NCBI RefSeq assembly: GCF_003573695.1
Contig: NC_039362.1
Location: forward strand, 173,671,690-173,735,689
Length of the DNA: 64,000 bases
From: Papaver somniferum
Taxonomy: Eukaryota; Streptophyta; Magnoliopsida; Ranunculales; Papaveraceae
Reading direction: 5' to 3'
Shown one piece after another: positions 44,365-57,318 of this stretch (within the stretch, counting starts at the first letter, position 1; each line of letters begins with the position of its first letter). The position numbers were made by a program, and so were the translations under genes. The notes under the pieces are model-generated. The model saw nothing but the letters and a program-made list of their open reading frames with translations. It was not told the DNA's origin and did not search any database.

Positions 44365-45286
44365 CTAAATCTTGGCAGAACCGGATCCTTTCAAATTACC
44401 ACCAGCTCTGATATTTAGACCAGTGAAGCCACCAAGTAGATCTTTCATGGATGTACCACCTGCAACCGAAGTTGATCCTAATTTCAAGGGATCCCATAAT
44501 AATACGGGAGGTAAGATGCGAAATATCTCCTGTGCTGGAGATAGCGGAGAATCTGGTTGGTTCACAAGTAAACATATGTAAGGCAAATGTCACCAGGTAG
44601 CGATGCAATTGAAAGTAACTGAGACTCGTGATTAAGTTGGATGTATTACCTTTGAGATGCTTAAGAAACTGACGCACATGATCCAGATATTTCACTCTAT
44701 CTGTGTAATAATTAAGTACCATTAGTCAGTCGGTACAATCATTCTGAGAGCCTACCAATTCAAAGTACATCAACAATAAAAAAAATCCAGATTATATGAA
44801 ATGGTCATGAACCTCCGCAAAATCCTATGGCTAAAAAAAATGGGTTGGAAGAATGAAAAGGTTGATGCTGAAGAAAGAAACTGAAACTTACCCTCTGGCG
44901 CGGACATTTTTGTATTTGCTTCTACAAGAAGTTTAAGTACTGCGTTCCCCGCAGCAAAGTCTTCTGTTGATCTCTGTAAAATAAATACGAAAAAATATTA
45001 GCTACACCCATTCTTGCGTCCACTGCCACAACTTGTGAAAGTGGAAAAACAAAAATGTACTAGTAAATCAAGAAAATGAGAACATTGATGAAGGTTAAAA
45101 ATTTGCAGTGAAATGTAAGAGATCTTATCTCTAAAATTTAAAACCAGATACAAAAAACTCGTGCTAGAGATGCTGACGCCATACCCCTAGAGACTTAAGG
45201 AGAGCAAGTTTTTCCTCTAGACACTTAATCTCTTCACGTTGGGAAGCAACCATACATCTCGTTGGGGGGTTTCGTTTGGTTCTCAT
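44365..45286 (-). CDS. Short coiled-coil protein, copy A (140 aa)
   Basis: Four exons: 45286-45185, 44973-44892, 44700-44650 and 44552-44365, all introns GT-AG, with reading phases identical to copy B at 48.4-49.2 kb. The product starts MRTKRNPPTRCMVASQREEI and has a Lys/Arg-rich start, then LEEKLALLKSLG and AAGNAVLKLLVEA, amphipathic enough for a coiled coil. The last exon holds LLWDPLKLGSTSVAGG and a Gly-rich tail. Exon 1 is 33 nt shorter than in copy B, removing part of the zipper. I do not recognise the family. The basic start and heptads recall bZIP proteins but the bZIP signature is not complete. Nuclear location is possible but unproven. Confidence 0.68.
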
Positions 45287-46040
45287 AGCATCCAATGTTT
45301 GAGAGGATCTGAAGAAGTACTGCACTGCCTACGTGAAAATGTGGATCTGACAATGGTCTTCCTCAATATTTTATTTATAACCAGATATTTCCTTCGTTTC
45401 CGTTTCCATTACTTAATGATGTTTCCATGTGTGTCAGATTCTATGAATACAGTCGTGATTTTCCTACATTAAATTAGCGAGTCAGGAAATCGCGTTGGAT
45501 CTGTATTGGCTGTTCATATATATCTCATATAACTTCAAAGAAGGACAGTTTTTAATGTGTCCAGAATACTGTGAACAAATGAAATTAAAACTTGTACATT
45601 CACCGAAAACGGAGTGCATTTATGATGGAGATAGTGATGATGATCGTACGTACTAACTTGTGAAAATTTCGGTTTGCTATGTCAGGTGGCCTGGCAAACT
45701 CGCTGAGCCATTATAGAAACAGCGTGTAGAGACAGTCTCCATCGAGCAGTGGAGACTATACCTCCATCGATAGAGAGTTAAACGATGGCGATAGAGCATG
45801 CGTCGCACAACAGAGACTTTATCGCCAGCATTTATTTTTGTAACCTCTATTGCCTCCTGATTCCACCCTCTATACCCTACTATTTTACTTCGGTGAAACT
45901 TAATCTTCATAATTTTACAATATCTACATATTTCTTCCAACTTCATCCTCAAATAAGTTACTTTTAATTTCATAATCAATGGAACCTTTTGATGGAGAGA
46001 TGTATACATTCATATGGATCATTGTGAATCACAGCAACTA
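45287..46040. other. Upstream region of coiled-coil gene A and unassigned DNA
   Basis: 45370-45640 is shared with 49290-49560 upstream of copy B. From 45640 to 46040 no gene is supported. A 110-codon open frame on the minus strand (45677-46009) has no recognisable feature and may be chance. Confidence 0.5.
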
Positions 46041-46079
46041 ATGTTTATTGTTGTCTTGTGATAATTGGATGATGAGTCA

Positions 46080-47010
46080 GATGAAGATATAACTAATCAA
46101 CACTATGATTTTGGTACATTTCAGGACATATATCTTAGAGCCCGAGAGACAAAAAAAAAAGGTATTAACAGGAAGATACGTATATCAAATGAGCGATGAG
46201 TTCTAACAGAAGCTGATGCATGATTGTTTTATTTTTGATTGTGTGTATTCGACCAAGATATCCAATGTCTATTCTACATGTCACTTGCTGCTAAAGATTA
46301 TTAATGAGCTTCGTCAAATAGAACATCCATTGAGTTATTAGTTTGATGCACTTGATATTAGTGGTCAAATAACCGAAACAAAATGTTAATTCATCTCCAA
46401 GGATTACAGGTTACATGTAAACAAAAGATTCTAATGACGAGTACCTCTGTATGGACAAAATAATATAAAAGTGTATTACATTGTTACACATCTTCGTCCA
46501 TTATATTTACTAAAACCAACTGAGTTAGATGTTAGATAAATATAAAAGCATAACTAGGATAGGGGATTTTCAGGATGACTATGTAGTCTTGATTAATGCA
46601 TGAATGGGGTGTGGAAGGGATGCCTGCCTGTTGGACTATTTGATATAAGGGTCAATGCCCAAAACTAGGTATTATCCTTGAAATTGCTGCTTCTTATTAT
46701 TGTTGAGTATGACACACTTCTTTTGGTCTTCCATGTTAAAAAATTACTACAAATGTTTGCACAAATCTATTTTGTTTGAAGACCTAAAGTACAGGATTTG
46801 TTATTCATAGATGTTATTTTGAGGATAAAGTCTACAAAAAATGGTCAACCTTATGGAGGACTGGGCCATTCTTATCGAATTTTCAATATTAGACAAATGT
46901 ATTTTAGGAATGACGTGGAACGTGTTTTTGGAACTCTAACACGAAAGCTTGTGGTCTAAGTGTTTGTAAAATGCATAAGACTATGCTCAATAGCATAATT
47001 ACACTTCAAA
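46080..47010 (+). pseudogene. PIF/Harbinger transposase relic
   Basis: Reading across frames gives segments in the order known for HARBI1-like nucleases: a stretch with YFDCVYSTKI...LLLKIINELRQIEHPL near 46230-46340, DEYLCMD near 46437, LRPLYLLKPTELDV near 46495, RGFSG-LCSLD near 46565 followed by GVWKGCLP, a RPKVQDLLF segment near 46790, and DVERVFGTLTRK near 46915. These correspond to the region before GF.G..GSID and the DVERAFG-type motif. Many stops and indels make it non-functional. No terminal inverted repeats could be paired. Confidence 0.65.
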
Positions 47011-47323
47011 AGATAAATCAGAAAATCGGGCATAATAAGAATTGAACTAACATGGATAATTAGGATTTGAGACATGAGATTCAACCCGGAAAAACGCTAT
47101 CGGAAGGAACTATTCCTAAATGACTAGTCATGTTCAGAACAAGAATATGTATGCAGGTTTACAAAAATCTTCCGGCCGAGTGTGGAAGATCTGAAAGGCG
47201 TACATTTGAAGGATAAATTATTTAAATGACTTGGACATTTGGAAAGCAATGCCTAATTGCCTATACATGGATTTAGGTGAAAAGTAAGTTTATCATGGTT
47301 TTGCAAGTATTTGACATGGCTTG

Positions 47324-47909
47324 TGTTGGATATTTTCAACAAATCCTTGAATCGAAGGCATTTAGTTTTGCAAGTATTTGACATGGCCGGTCAGGTCGCT
47401 GGGAGTCTAGGGGGCAAGGGCCCCCTACAGAGTGCGAGACAGCGTCTCGCTGGAAATTTTATGTTCTAGGGTTCCTATTGTCAGTTAGAAAACTGAACAG
47501 AAAACTCGTTTCACCAATTGACGCATTGAAAGAAGAGACGCGCATGTTCACTCTGAAAAGATGCTTGTGGAGATGAAGAGTCATCTCCAAAGGGTGTGAT
47601 TTCCTCTTTAAATAGGAGACTTGTTTTCATTCAAAACACATCTCTCAACTTTCTCAGTTTTCTTTCTTACAAGCATCATCAGTATCAAAACCAGTGTGTT
47701 CTTGGTTGGATCAAGGTTGTACAAGCTTTGAATCCAGCAACTGTTGCGGGGCTTCAAGTATCCTGACGGCGATATTCATTGACCTGTTTGTACTCGCCAA
47801 TTCAATTAGGAAAGGGTCGAATAATTATCGAAAAGAATCTTTCATTAGAGCCTTGAACCCTAATACAACATTCTTTTCTTCACTCTGCTTTAGTGTCTAT
47901 TTTCCAACA
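47324..47909 (+). mobile_element. Solo LTR (586 bp), TSD GCTTG
   Basis: Begins TGTTGGATATTTTC and ends TTTTCCAACA, so its ends are short inverted repeats. The 5-bp repeat GCTTG lies at 47319-47323 and 47910-47914. It contains a GC-rich fold-back (GGGGGCAAGGGCCCCC, about 47411-47426) and a TATA-like TCTTTAAATAGG near 47611. No internal retrotransposon sequence is present, so it arose by recombination between two LTRs. The ends fit a copia-type LTR. Confidence 0.85.
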
Positions 47910-47914
47910 GCTTG

Positions 47915-48353
47915 TTATATTGATTTCCGGTAAATATCCTGACCGTAAGATATAATGTCCATAGGAAATCGGGAAGTTAAAAACCCCATTGAATAGCAGG
48001 GGTGCAAATTCCGTCGTTCAAATTCGTATTTGGATTATTAGTCGCGATACCTAATGTAATAAAACCTTACAATCTTTTATGAGTAGTAATTGGATTTCAA
48101 GCGCAGGATAGTATCATGTAAGAGTAAGACCAACAAACAGAGGGGCATGCAAAGGAAAATACAGCAGCGATTACTAATTTTTTTTCATTTCATCAAATGA
48201 AAATTTATTCATAGAATTGATTGATAAGCTTCATTGAGCTTTACAATCTCCAAAATAGATAGTATGCATAAGAAATTTGATAAGTCCAGATAGTTCTTCC
48301 CCGGCTGTAGTGACTTTTGACTGCACCACACGGGACAACTGCCATCATCAACC
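47915..48353. other. Intergenic, no gene seen
   Basis: AT-rich DNA. The last 150 bp are probably the 3' UTR of the minus-strand coiled-coil gene B. Confidence 0.5.
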
Positions 48354-49243
48354 TTAATTAGATGCCTCACGATGTTCTTCTGGTTTCACATTATGTGCAC
48401 CATTGCCACCGTTGATGTCCCCGACCGCAGTATCACGTGCAGCAGATGATCCCCCTAGATGCAAGGGGTCCCATAGAAGCTTCACCTGAGGTGGAAATCG
48501 GCCAGACTTATTCTGTTGTTGAACAGCATTATCTGGTTGTATCATAAGTAAATGTACATTAGTCAAATGTGACGAGATTCTGGTGCAAACGAAAGTAGTT
48601 GAGACCCTCAATCAAGTTCGATGTATTACCTTTGAGAGTCTCCGTCATTTGACGCTTCTGCCGACCCAAATATATCAACATAACTGTGTAATAAGCACCA
48701 TTAGAATATGATCTTGGTGAGAGACATCAACAATAAAACTTTCCAGATTATATGAAGATGGTGATGAAGCCCCCACCAGATCTATCTAGCCAATGCATAA
48801 AAAATGGAATCTGGGTCGGAAGATTGAAAAAGTTGATGCAGATGAAAGAAAATGAAACTTACCCTCTAGCAGCCTACGCCTCTTTTGCGCAGCTTCCAAA
48901 CGAAGTCTGAGATCTGCATTCCCTGCCGCGATGGCTAGAGTTTCTTTCTGTAAAACGAATACCAAAAAAATGATTATCTACACCCATTCTTGTATTCTGC
49001 AACAACTTGTGAAAGTGCAAAAAGAAAATTGTTAACCAAGCAAACAAAACAATGAAGCTCTGGAGATGGTGAAGCTCAAAAATTTGCATTTTAAAAAAGA
49101 TACCATACCTTAATTCTGTCCAGATAAGAAGACATTTCCCTATTTTCAAAAGTGAGTCTAGCGACTCTTTCCTCGAGAGCGCTAATATCTTGACGGCTTG
49201 CAACAGCCATACATCTCGTTGGGCGGTTTCGTTTGGTTCCCAT
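48354..49243 (-). CDS. Short coiled-coil (leucine-zipper-like) protein, copy B (150 aa)
   Basis: Four exons: 49243-49109, 48947-48863, 48683-48630 and 48532-48354, all introns GT-AG. The first 17 residues are basic (MGTKRNRPTRCMAVASR). A clean heptad series follows, L23, L30, M37, I44, I51 and L58, through LEERVARLTFENREMSSYL and AAGNADLRLRLEA, which predicts a parallel coiled coil. Exon 4 encodes KLLWDPLHLGGSSAARD and a polar tail. Copy A has the same exon plan. It could be a bZIP-derived dimerisation protein with a reduced DNA-binding region, but N-x7-R is not in register before the zipper, so DNA binding is doubtful. Start chosen because this ATG matches the start of copy A. Confidence 0.72.
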
Positions 49244-51684
49244 CGCTTCAAATGAAAATGTAGATCTGACACTACTCTTCCACTATATTTATAACCAGAA
49301 ATCTTTTCCTTTCTGTTTCAATTACTTAATGATGTTTCCATGTGTATCTGATTCTTATAATGTTGTCGTGATTTTCCTACATTAAATTAGAAATCTTGGA
49401 AATTACAGATAGATCTGCATCCGCTGTCCATATATGCCATACTTTTGCAAAAATGGACATTTTTTTAATGTGTCAAAGTTCATTGAAATTAAAACCGGTA
49501 TATTTATAAATACACCGGTGACGCAGAGCAATTATGATGATGATAGTAATTACATATAGAAATCAATCTATTTTGAAGCATGACAATCTCAATGTTGCAG
49601 ACTATGTACCGTTGACTTATGGTTACTGCCACTGACTCTAGGACGCTATATGAGTAAACCTAATGCATGCTTTACTTATAAACATACCGAATACAATAAG
49701 TTGCATAAAAATAACTTTTACGATTCCTGAGACCCATTGCTAGGTACCATAAAAAAGAGTTTTTGCTGCTGCACTAGAAAAACTTAATTCTGCTTAAACT
49801 TTAAAATAAGGTTTTCATTTTATTAAATTTGGGCCCTGAACCGTTGCCTAGTTTGGCTATGCTCAGCGACGATCCTGGTAGGCGAAACCTGTTCAGGACA
49901 CGTGGCTGCCTAACTTCGCATAATATGATTTTTTTTATGCTCCCAACTCAAAACCAATAGGCAATGAGTGTAGCGGCCAATACACAATATGGAGGATCCT
50001 AGCTAGGGTAGCTCCCGTCACAATAGGGGTTTGGAGCCTCTGCTTCATGCAGGTATCTTTCTCTATGCAGAAAGATTGGCCAAGAAGTGGAACCGAAACA
50101 AAGCTACACCAACAAATCAATTCAAAAAGGAAAAATCCTCTTCTTACTTAATTAATTTTACTTTTTATATTATCAGATCTGGTGATTTTAAATGAGACTT
50201 AAGAAAAAAAAAATCATAAAAGCCATAGCTTGTTTGTCAACAGGGATCTGATCTTCATTACAAAAACTTGGTTCAAAACGAGTTTCGATTGTAGATTTGC
50301 TTTCAATGAATATTACATTATAAACCTATTCCAATGGATTTCAAAAATACAGAATATCGTTAGGGTTTACGAGATTGATTATCTCTGATGCTTTGAAGAA
50401 GGGGTTAAAAGATTTCTGGAGATTTGAAGACCATTTTAGTATGGATTGAAGCCGTGACAGATGGGTTCAACCCAGATTGATGGGTTGTTGGTTATTATGA
50501 AGAATCAAAAGTTAGGGTTTCTGATGTAAGTAGTTGAATCTTGTAATTCTTGGAGGGAAGAAAACTAGGGTCTATATGGTTGTGGTGTTTGAGTATGATT
50601 TCGGTGTTGCTGAGAAGATTGAAGTCGGATGTTGCAGGTATGGAAGGATTGAATGATTCGATTTTATGTTGCAATTTGTGATTTGAGTTTTGAGTTTATC
50701 ACCAAGGGTTTAAATATAGATTGATGTGCAACTTCTTGTGATGGTTAAAATGGATTTAATGTGTGTTTTTATTAGATAAACTGTTGGAGATTGTAGGGAC
50801 TTTGAAACAGAGAAGACTGAGGTGTTGTTTGAGAATGTTGATACAAGTGCTATAGAGCAGGGAATGACAATTTTAACCCATTGCAGGATTGAATGAAGTT
50901 GTTTTCGGTGTTTGTTGAGCATGTGCAGCTTAAAGAGGCAGTGAAGCTTGAGTTGCATCTGCAGTTGGTGACTCAGACGTGGTTGGTGGTTTTTAATGGT
51001 GGTGTTAAGTCTAGACTCAGTTGTGGCTAGGACTGAGCTTTGAATACTTGGTTGTAATGAAGCTGGTGTTATGTGAAACAAGAAAAGAATGATGTTGTAT
51101 TTGTAGTATAGTTTCAGAGTCTGGAATGGAAGTATGTTTATTCTATAGTTAGTCATTAGTGTTGTTTGTGCAGTGGTGCAGTTGAATATCAGCTGAGATT
51201 ATGGACAGGAGTTGCAGGATGTGATATTTTATGTGTGAAGCTGGTGGTACTATTGAGTTAGTGGTGTTGTATAGGTGTGCTACTATGTTGGCTAAGTTTG
51301 AATAGAGCAAGTTGGGTTGCAGTTGAAGAATTGTGAGAAACTGCAGGCAATGGTGTAATGGAATGGTAGAGAGCTGTAATAACATCATTCTGTAATTTAT
51401 GCAATAATATCATTCAATTATTCTATAGTTTATTTAACCTTTTCTTGGTCAAACAACATTGGAAAGCAAGTGAGCTTAATCTCTCTCGAAAAGCACACGA
51501 ATGTTCCAGTTGCCCCAAAACATGTTGAAGTAGTTGGATATGCTAAACTATTTCTTTTCTCCCACTATATAGGCATGAAAATGATATCAACAATGCAGAG
51601 AAAGTTTTCTATTTAAAGCTGAGTTTGAGAAGTTGGTGTTGTTGGTTAGAAAGCTACAAATGTATTGGTGTTGGTCATAATGGT
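49244..51684. other. Intergenic, no gene recognised
   Basis: 49290-49560 is the upstream region shared with coiled-coil copy A. From 50290 to 51400 the plus strand is rich in G and T, with recurring GTTGCAGG/GTTGGTG-like words. The only long frames (minus, 50710-51156 and 51149-51388) are low-complexity and unlikely to be genes. The part next to the palindrome array may belong to an unrecognised repeat element. Confidence 0.45.
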
Positions 51685-52056
51685 TGAATAATCTGTTATG
51701 CAGCAATTAATGAAAACTATTGCATAACCTGTTATGCATCTATAAAAGTTGTTACATAACTTGTTATGCAGTCCAGAAAACGGTTGCATAACACGTTATG
51801 CGACAACTTTTTTGTTAGTATTGAAACCAACAACAAAAAAAAAATACTGCATAACTTGTCATGCACCTACAACAATATCTGCATAACATGTTATACAGTC
51901 GATAAAATGGATGTACAATCTTTTATGCATCCAAGAAAATGGATGCATAACATGTTATGCATAAATTAATAGATTCATGAACCAAATATGCATCTTTTGT
52001 TGTGTCTGGATAATGTGTTATGCATCCTTTTTGGTGGATGCATAATGGTTATGTAC
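51685..52056 (+). repeat. Array of 18-bp palindromes with a 32-bp period
   Basis: At least ten copies of the palindrome TGCATAACNNGTTATGCA (some imperfect) start at 51685, 51721, 51753, 51785, 51848, 51880, 51912, 51944, 52007 and 52039. Steps are 32 bp, or about 63 bp where one unit has decayed (a weak copy ends at 51992), and the first step is 36 bp. The 14-bp spacers differ in sequence. Each palindrome can form a hairpin of up to 8 bp. The copia LTRs at 24474-24544 and 29067-29116 carry the same palindrome at the same 32-bp step. Confidence 0.9.
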
Positions 52057-52305
52057 AAAGTTTTCAAAAATTTTGCTTAAAAGAACAATTGCCTCGGATT
52101 TTTTTCGTAAAAAACTGAAATTTGGTATTGTTGTTTTTACTTGTTGTATAGATTTCTTCTGATTTATCTAATATTTATATACTCTAGAAAGCTCTAGTGA
52201 ATTACTAATGGACTTGGGCTTCACTAATGAAGTCTGTGTTGATATCTCAACAATCCCAATTCTTCTTCATACTGCGTCAACAATACTTGTTGATCCACTG
52301 ACTAA

Positions 52306-52443
<138 letters not shown>

Positions 52444-53055
52444 ATCCACTAAGTCTAATGTCCAGTGTCCCATCTCCGGTAGATGAAAAATAACTAGAAA
52501 CGGCATAGACATGTTATTATTCTGTAGTTTTTGTCTAATGTCTAATGTTCAATGATCTTTCTTTTAGTTTTTGTTTTCTTTTAGTCAAGACATGTTATTA
52601 TTCTGTAAATTTAGCCACCAGTAGGTGCCAATTCCATGATCAATAATTCTAGCTAGATTCACTGTTAGAGATCCTAGTGTTGGCACACAACTTTTACATT
52701 TTAACTTGACCCCACATTACAAAAAGATATGCACATGCGCTGTGAATGGAAGGCTGTTCTTTGCTAACATCAATTAATGGCGGCTTTTGCCAATATTTAT
52801 TTTGTTATCCGTAGTAGTAGTATTTTATGTCATGTGAATATTTTTCACTCTTATGATACTTCTATCAGTACTTGTGCTTCACTTCGATTTGTAGTGCACA
52901 TTTCATATTTGTAATCGTAATCACTGGAAACAACACAGTATCGCATACATTTTATTACATTCAACATTGGATTAAAACACTAATACAAAACGCTAGCTAG
53001 CTAACCCCATTCGTAATCGTAATCACTGCTTAAGTGCTAGCTAGCTAACATTGGA
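52444..53055. repeat. Flank shared with 56.7-57.3 kb
   Basis: No gene. 52540-52680 and 52940-53000 match 56870-56990 and 57090-57135 (for example TTTTCTTTTAGNCAAGACATG and TTTATTACATTCAACAT). The right end is the 3' UTR of the peptide gene on the minus strand. Confidence 0.6.
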
Positions 53056-53411
53056 TTAATTAGCAGGAGCACAGCATCTTGGGCAGTCACAGCACGGAGT
53101 GTAAGAACCATTACTGCATCTAATATGTGGGCATGGCTTTGTTGGTTTTGGGCACACAATTTGTAGGCACCTAACTTTTGGGCAGGTATCTACTACCTCC
53201 TGATCCTCATCCAGTATCAATCCTGATAGACATATTCAAGTAGTTGTATGCGTATTTAATTAGTTAAATATATGTAACAATATACTCTTACAATTGAAAA
53301 AAAAAATTAGACTATCAAGGAAGTAGACTTACTGCTTGCAAAAGAGGCTGATGGCATGGCAATCAAGACTAATAAGAAGAAGCTAATGAGGAACTTACTG
53401 ATCTTCGCCAT
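53056..53411 (-). CDS. Secreted cysteine-rich peptide 1 (81 aa)
   Basis: Exons 53411-53333 and 53222-53056 with a 110-nt GT-AG intron. Exon 1 encodes a signal peptide (MAKISKFLISFFLLVLIAMP SASFAS). Exon 2 encodes an acidic linker LILDEDQEVVD and a ten-cysteine domain: CPKVRC, IVC, KPC, HIRC, then YTPCCDCPRCC and APAN. Peptides 2 and 3 share the intron position and phase, the ILEE/ILDED linker and the CCxCPxCC end. I do not recognise the family. Secreted Cys-rich peptides of this size are often inhibitors, antimicrobial or signalling peptides, but nothing here decides between these. Confidence 0.78.
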
Positions 53412-54724
53412 GATTTGCTGCAGTGATTATTTTCTTTTTCTTGTTTGATGAATGATGATGATGCTCGAGTAATGCTTAACTGACATTTATAAATACGTTA
53501 AATATGATAAATATCTTTTTTGATATTGAAAGATAGCATAAGAAAAGGATAAGAATGTATGCCATCATTTCTATGGTCAATACGTTATACGTTAATATGA
53601 TAAAAGTTAATATAGCCATGTGTGCTATTTTGTTTGAATTCTAAAATATCCCAGTTTTGGTGTTATACTTGAGTAGCTACAAAACTGTATTCCTAGTTGG
53701 AGGCTGTTTATGACCCATGGTTTTTGTAACTACCTGAAATATAGTAATTACTTCCAAATCAATTTAACACTTAAAACCTATGTGGTTTGGGTAAAACGAG
53801 AACATTAAGGGCTCTGTGCCCCACGAGTCTCTTGCTCTGTTAATCCGTCTGATGTCTCCTTGTGGACATCAAATACTTTGTCATTAGAAAACTATAGCTA
53901 TAATGTTTAGATTACTGGTTCTAACGCAATTCTGACCACAGGACAACCATTTGAAGGAAACCTGTTACTGCTTATAATAGTTGCTTCTGTTTGTATTTCT
54001 TATTAATCAATTTGAGTAGTACTAGTACTTTATAGTACATCCTAATGTTATTGATATAGGATATATGTGGTCATGTTAGGAGTTGAAAGGTTAATAAGGT
54101 GGGTGTTTGTTATCCTTTACGAGCTACAAAACTAAGGAAAGATAACTTTAGGATTTACATCTATCAAACAATAAGCCTTGCAATTTGTTGTTGGTTTGTT
54201 TGCTTCTTGTTGCTGTACATGTTTGCGTTTTTGTGACTTTGAGACATAAAACATTGACACAAATCAAACTGCATGATTTAAATAACATCCATTTCTAAAG
54301 CAGATCAAGATATTCTATACTGGGGATGGATCCACCCCTAAATATTTGAGTTATTTTATGGTTCCGATCTAAAGCCGGTTTGCCAGTTATATAGAACTAG
54401 TGACCACCTATATTTCATGGCACATAATAATTAATGTCGAAAAATTCGTATCTAAACGACCAGATCCAGAATTCAGATTTGTCCACACACTTATAATGAG
54501 TGTTGAATCGAAAATTTCACTTAACAAGGTTAATAATTCCACCACCACGCTGCAAAAAACCTCATCACCTATCACATAACTTCTAATCAAAAAATAAACT
54601 CGGTTCCAAATAACCACAGCTGCGTACATTTTGTATCAGAAGGAAGCCTATTTCAGATCAGTGTGTGGAACAACATATATAACCGCATACAATTTATTAC
54701 ATTTACCTTTTCTTAAGAAAATTG
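53412..54724. other. Intergenic, no gene seen
   Basis: AT-rich DNA that includes the promoter of peptide gene 1 (a TTTATAAATACG TATA-like box near 53488-53499 on the plus strand, complementary strand used). No coding feature is supported. Confidence 0.45.
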
Positions 54725-54735
54725 ATATACATCTT

Positions 54736-54771
54736 TTTTTTTTTTTTTGATCGGTAAATAAGTAATTTGAA
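54736..54771 (-). mobile_element. 36-bp micro-retroposon with 11-bp TSD
   Basis: A run of T followed by GATCGGTAAATAAGTAATTTGA is flanked by perfect 11-bp repeats ATATACATCTT (54725-54735 and 54772-54782). On the minus strand it ends TTTACCGATC plus poly(A), a common end of plant LINE/SINE copies. It is an extremely 5'-truncated insertion. Confidence 0.8.
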
Positions 54772-54939
54772 ATATACATCTTAATACATGGAATAGTGAA
54801 AACATCAGAATAGGTATATCGTATTACGAGTACTAGAGAATAACAATTTACGCAATCCAATAGGTACATGTGTATATATGGTAAGCGCAGTGCGATCACT
54901 GTGGGGTATGATTACCTATTTTATGAAATAGGTAATCAT

Positions 54940-55289
54940 CTAAACCGGACAGCAGGTTGGACAGCTACAGCACGGTGTGTACTGACCATTTGGGCATTTA
55001 AGCACAACTTGTATGCAAGAAATTGGTCCTGCGCACCTAACGAGAGAGCAGTCAGGTTTTGGGCACTTATTTACTCCTTCAATCTCCTCAAGTATCGTCC
55101 CTGAATGATATTCAATTAGATGATAATCAAGATTTACAAAAAATTGAAAATAGTTTAATTACTGAAGTACACTTCTACTTGTAATCAATATTAAAGTCAA
55201 AATACTCTTCACTTACTGCTCCCAGAAGAGGTTGGCATGGCAATCAAGACAAATAAGAAGAAGCACAGAAAAATAGTGATATTGGCCAT
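54940..55289 (-). CDS. Secreted cysteine-rich peptide 2 (77 aa)
   Basis: Exons 55289-55217 and 55100-54940 with a 116-nt GT-AG intron. Signal peptide MANITIFLCFFLFVLIAMP. After the linker TILEEIEGVNK come ten cysteines: CPKPDC, VRC, ISC, LKC, then YTPCCSCPTCC and PV before the stop. Compared with peptide 1 the Cys4-Cys5 spacing is longer by four (CIQVVLKC), while the CPNGQYTPCC stretch is the best conserved part. It lies between the two E2-pseudogene/peptide blocks. Function unknown. Confidence 0.78.
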
Positions 55290-56693
<1,404 letters not shown>

Positions 56694-57318
56694 TGATAAT
56701 ATGAATCCGCTGAGTCTACGTTATTAAGAACTTTATCTTTTTCTGTCTTCATGCTTTCTTGTTTTATCTTTTTATCTTTTTCCTAATTTAGTAGTTTAGT
56801 AGTGGTAGTATATGTATTTGGAGGGGCAGTAATAAGAAAGCCTTGGTTTCTTAATGCAATGAACACAAAGCCGTTTTAGTTTTGGTTTTCTTTTAGACAA
56901 GACATGGTATCGATCACTCTGTAAATAGACACGTACATACCAGTTCCATGATTAATAATCGATATCCACTGTTAAGTAGTATAGTATGTTTGTCCGATGG
57001 CTGCAAAAGTTAGATCCTACCAAATACAGATTTATACATAACTTTTATGCATAAATCTATGAGGTAACTGATGTTTATGATGTAATATATGACCGAATAC
57101 AATTTATTACACCCAACATCGGATTAATACACTACTTACAACAATAGGAAGCTTCTTAGCTGCAATAACGGAGAAAATACGAATATAAAGATACGTAAAA
57201 TACGATTTAACAGCAAGCTACATCTAATTAAGAGGAGAAAACACAATAACATCCAAGCAATACAGGGTACATATAAGTAGAACTAATTAAATTACATGGT
57301 ATGCGGTACGACCAGGAT
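56694..57318. repeat. Flank shared with 52.5-53.0 kb
   Basis: No gene. Matches the DNA between the short E2 fragment and peptide gene 1, showing that pseudogene and peptide gene were duplicated together. The last part is the 3' UTR of peptide gene 3. Confidence 0.6.

Noticed and set aside
45677..46009. 110-codon minus-strand frame
   Set aside because: Basic, without domain or signal, and next to a transposase relic. Likely chance.
48354..49243. Full bZIP transcription factor
   Set aside because: The zipper heptads are good, but the basic-region signature N-x7-R is not in register, so only a zipper-like coiled coil is claimed.
50710..51388. Two minus-strand frames of 148 and 79 codons
   Set aside because: Low-complexity T/Q/L/S-rich products caused by the G/T-rich plus strand, with no domain, signal or paralogue.
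51685..52056. CRISPR array (regular palindromic repeats with spacers)
   Set aside because: The repeats are imperfect 18-mers, spacers are only 14 bp, no cas genes exist and the DNA is clearly from a plant nucleus. It is reported as a palindromic tandem repeat.
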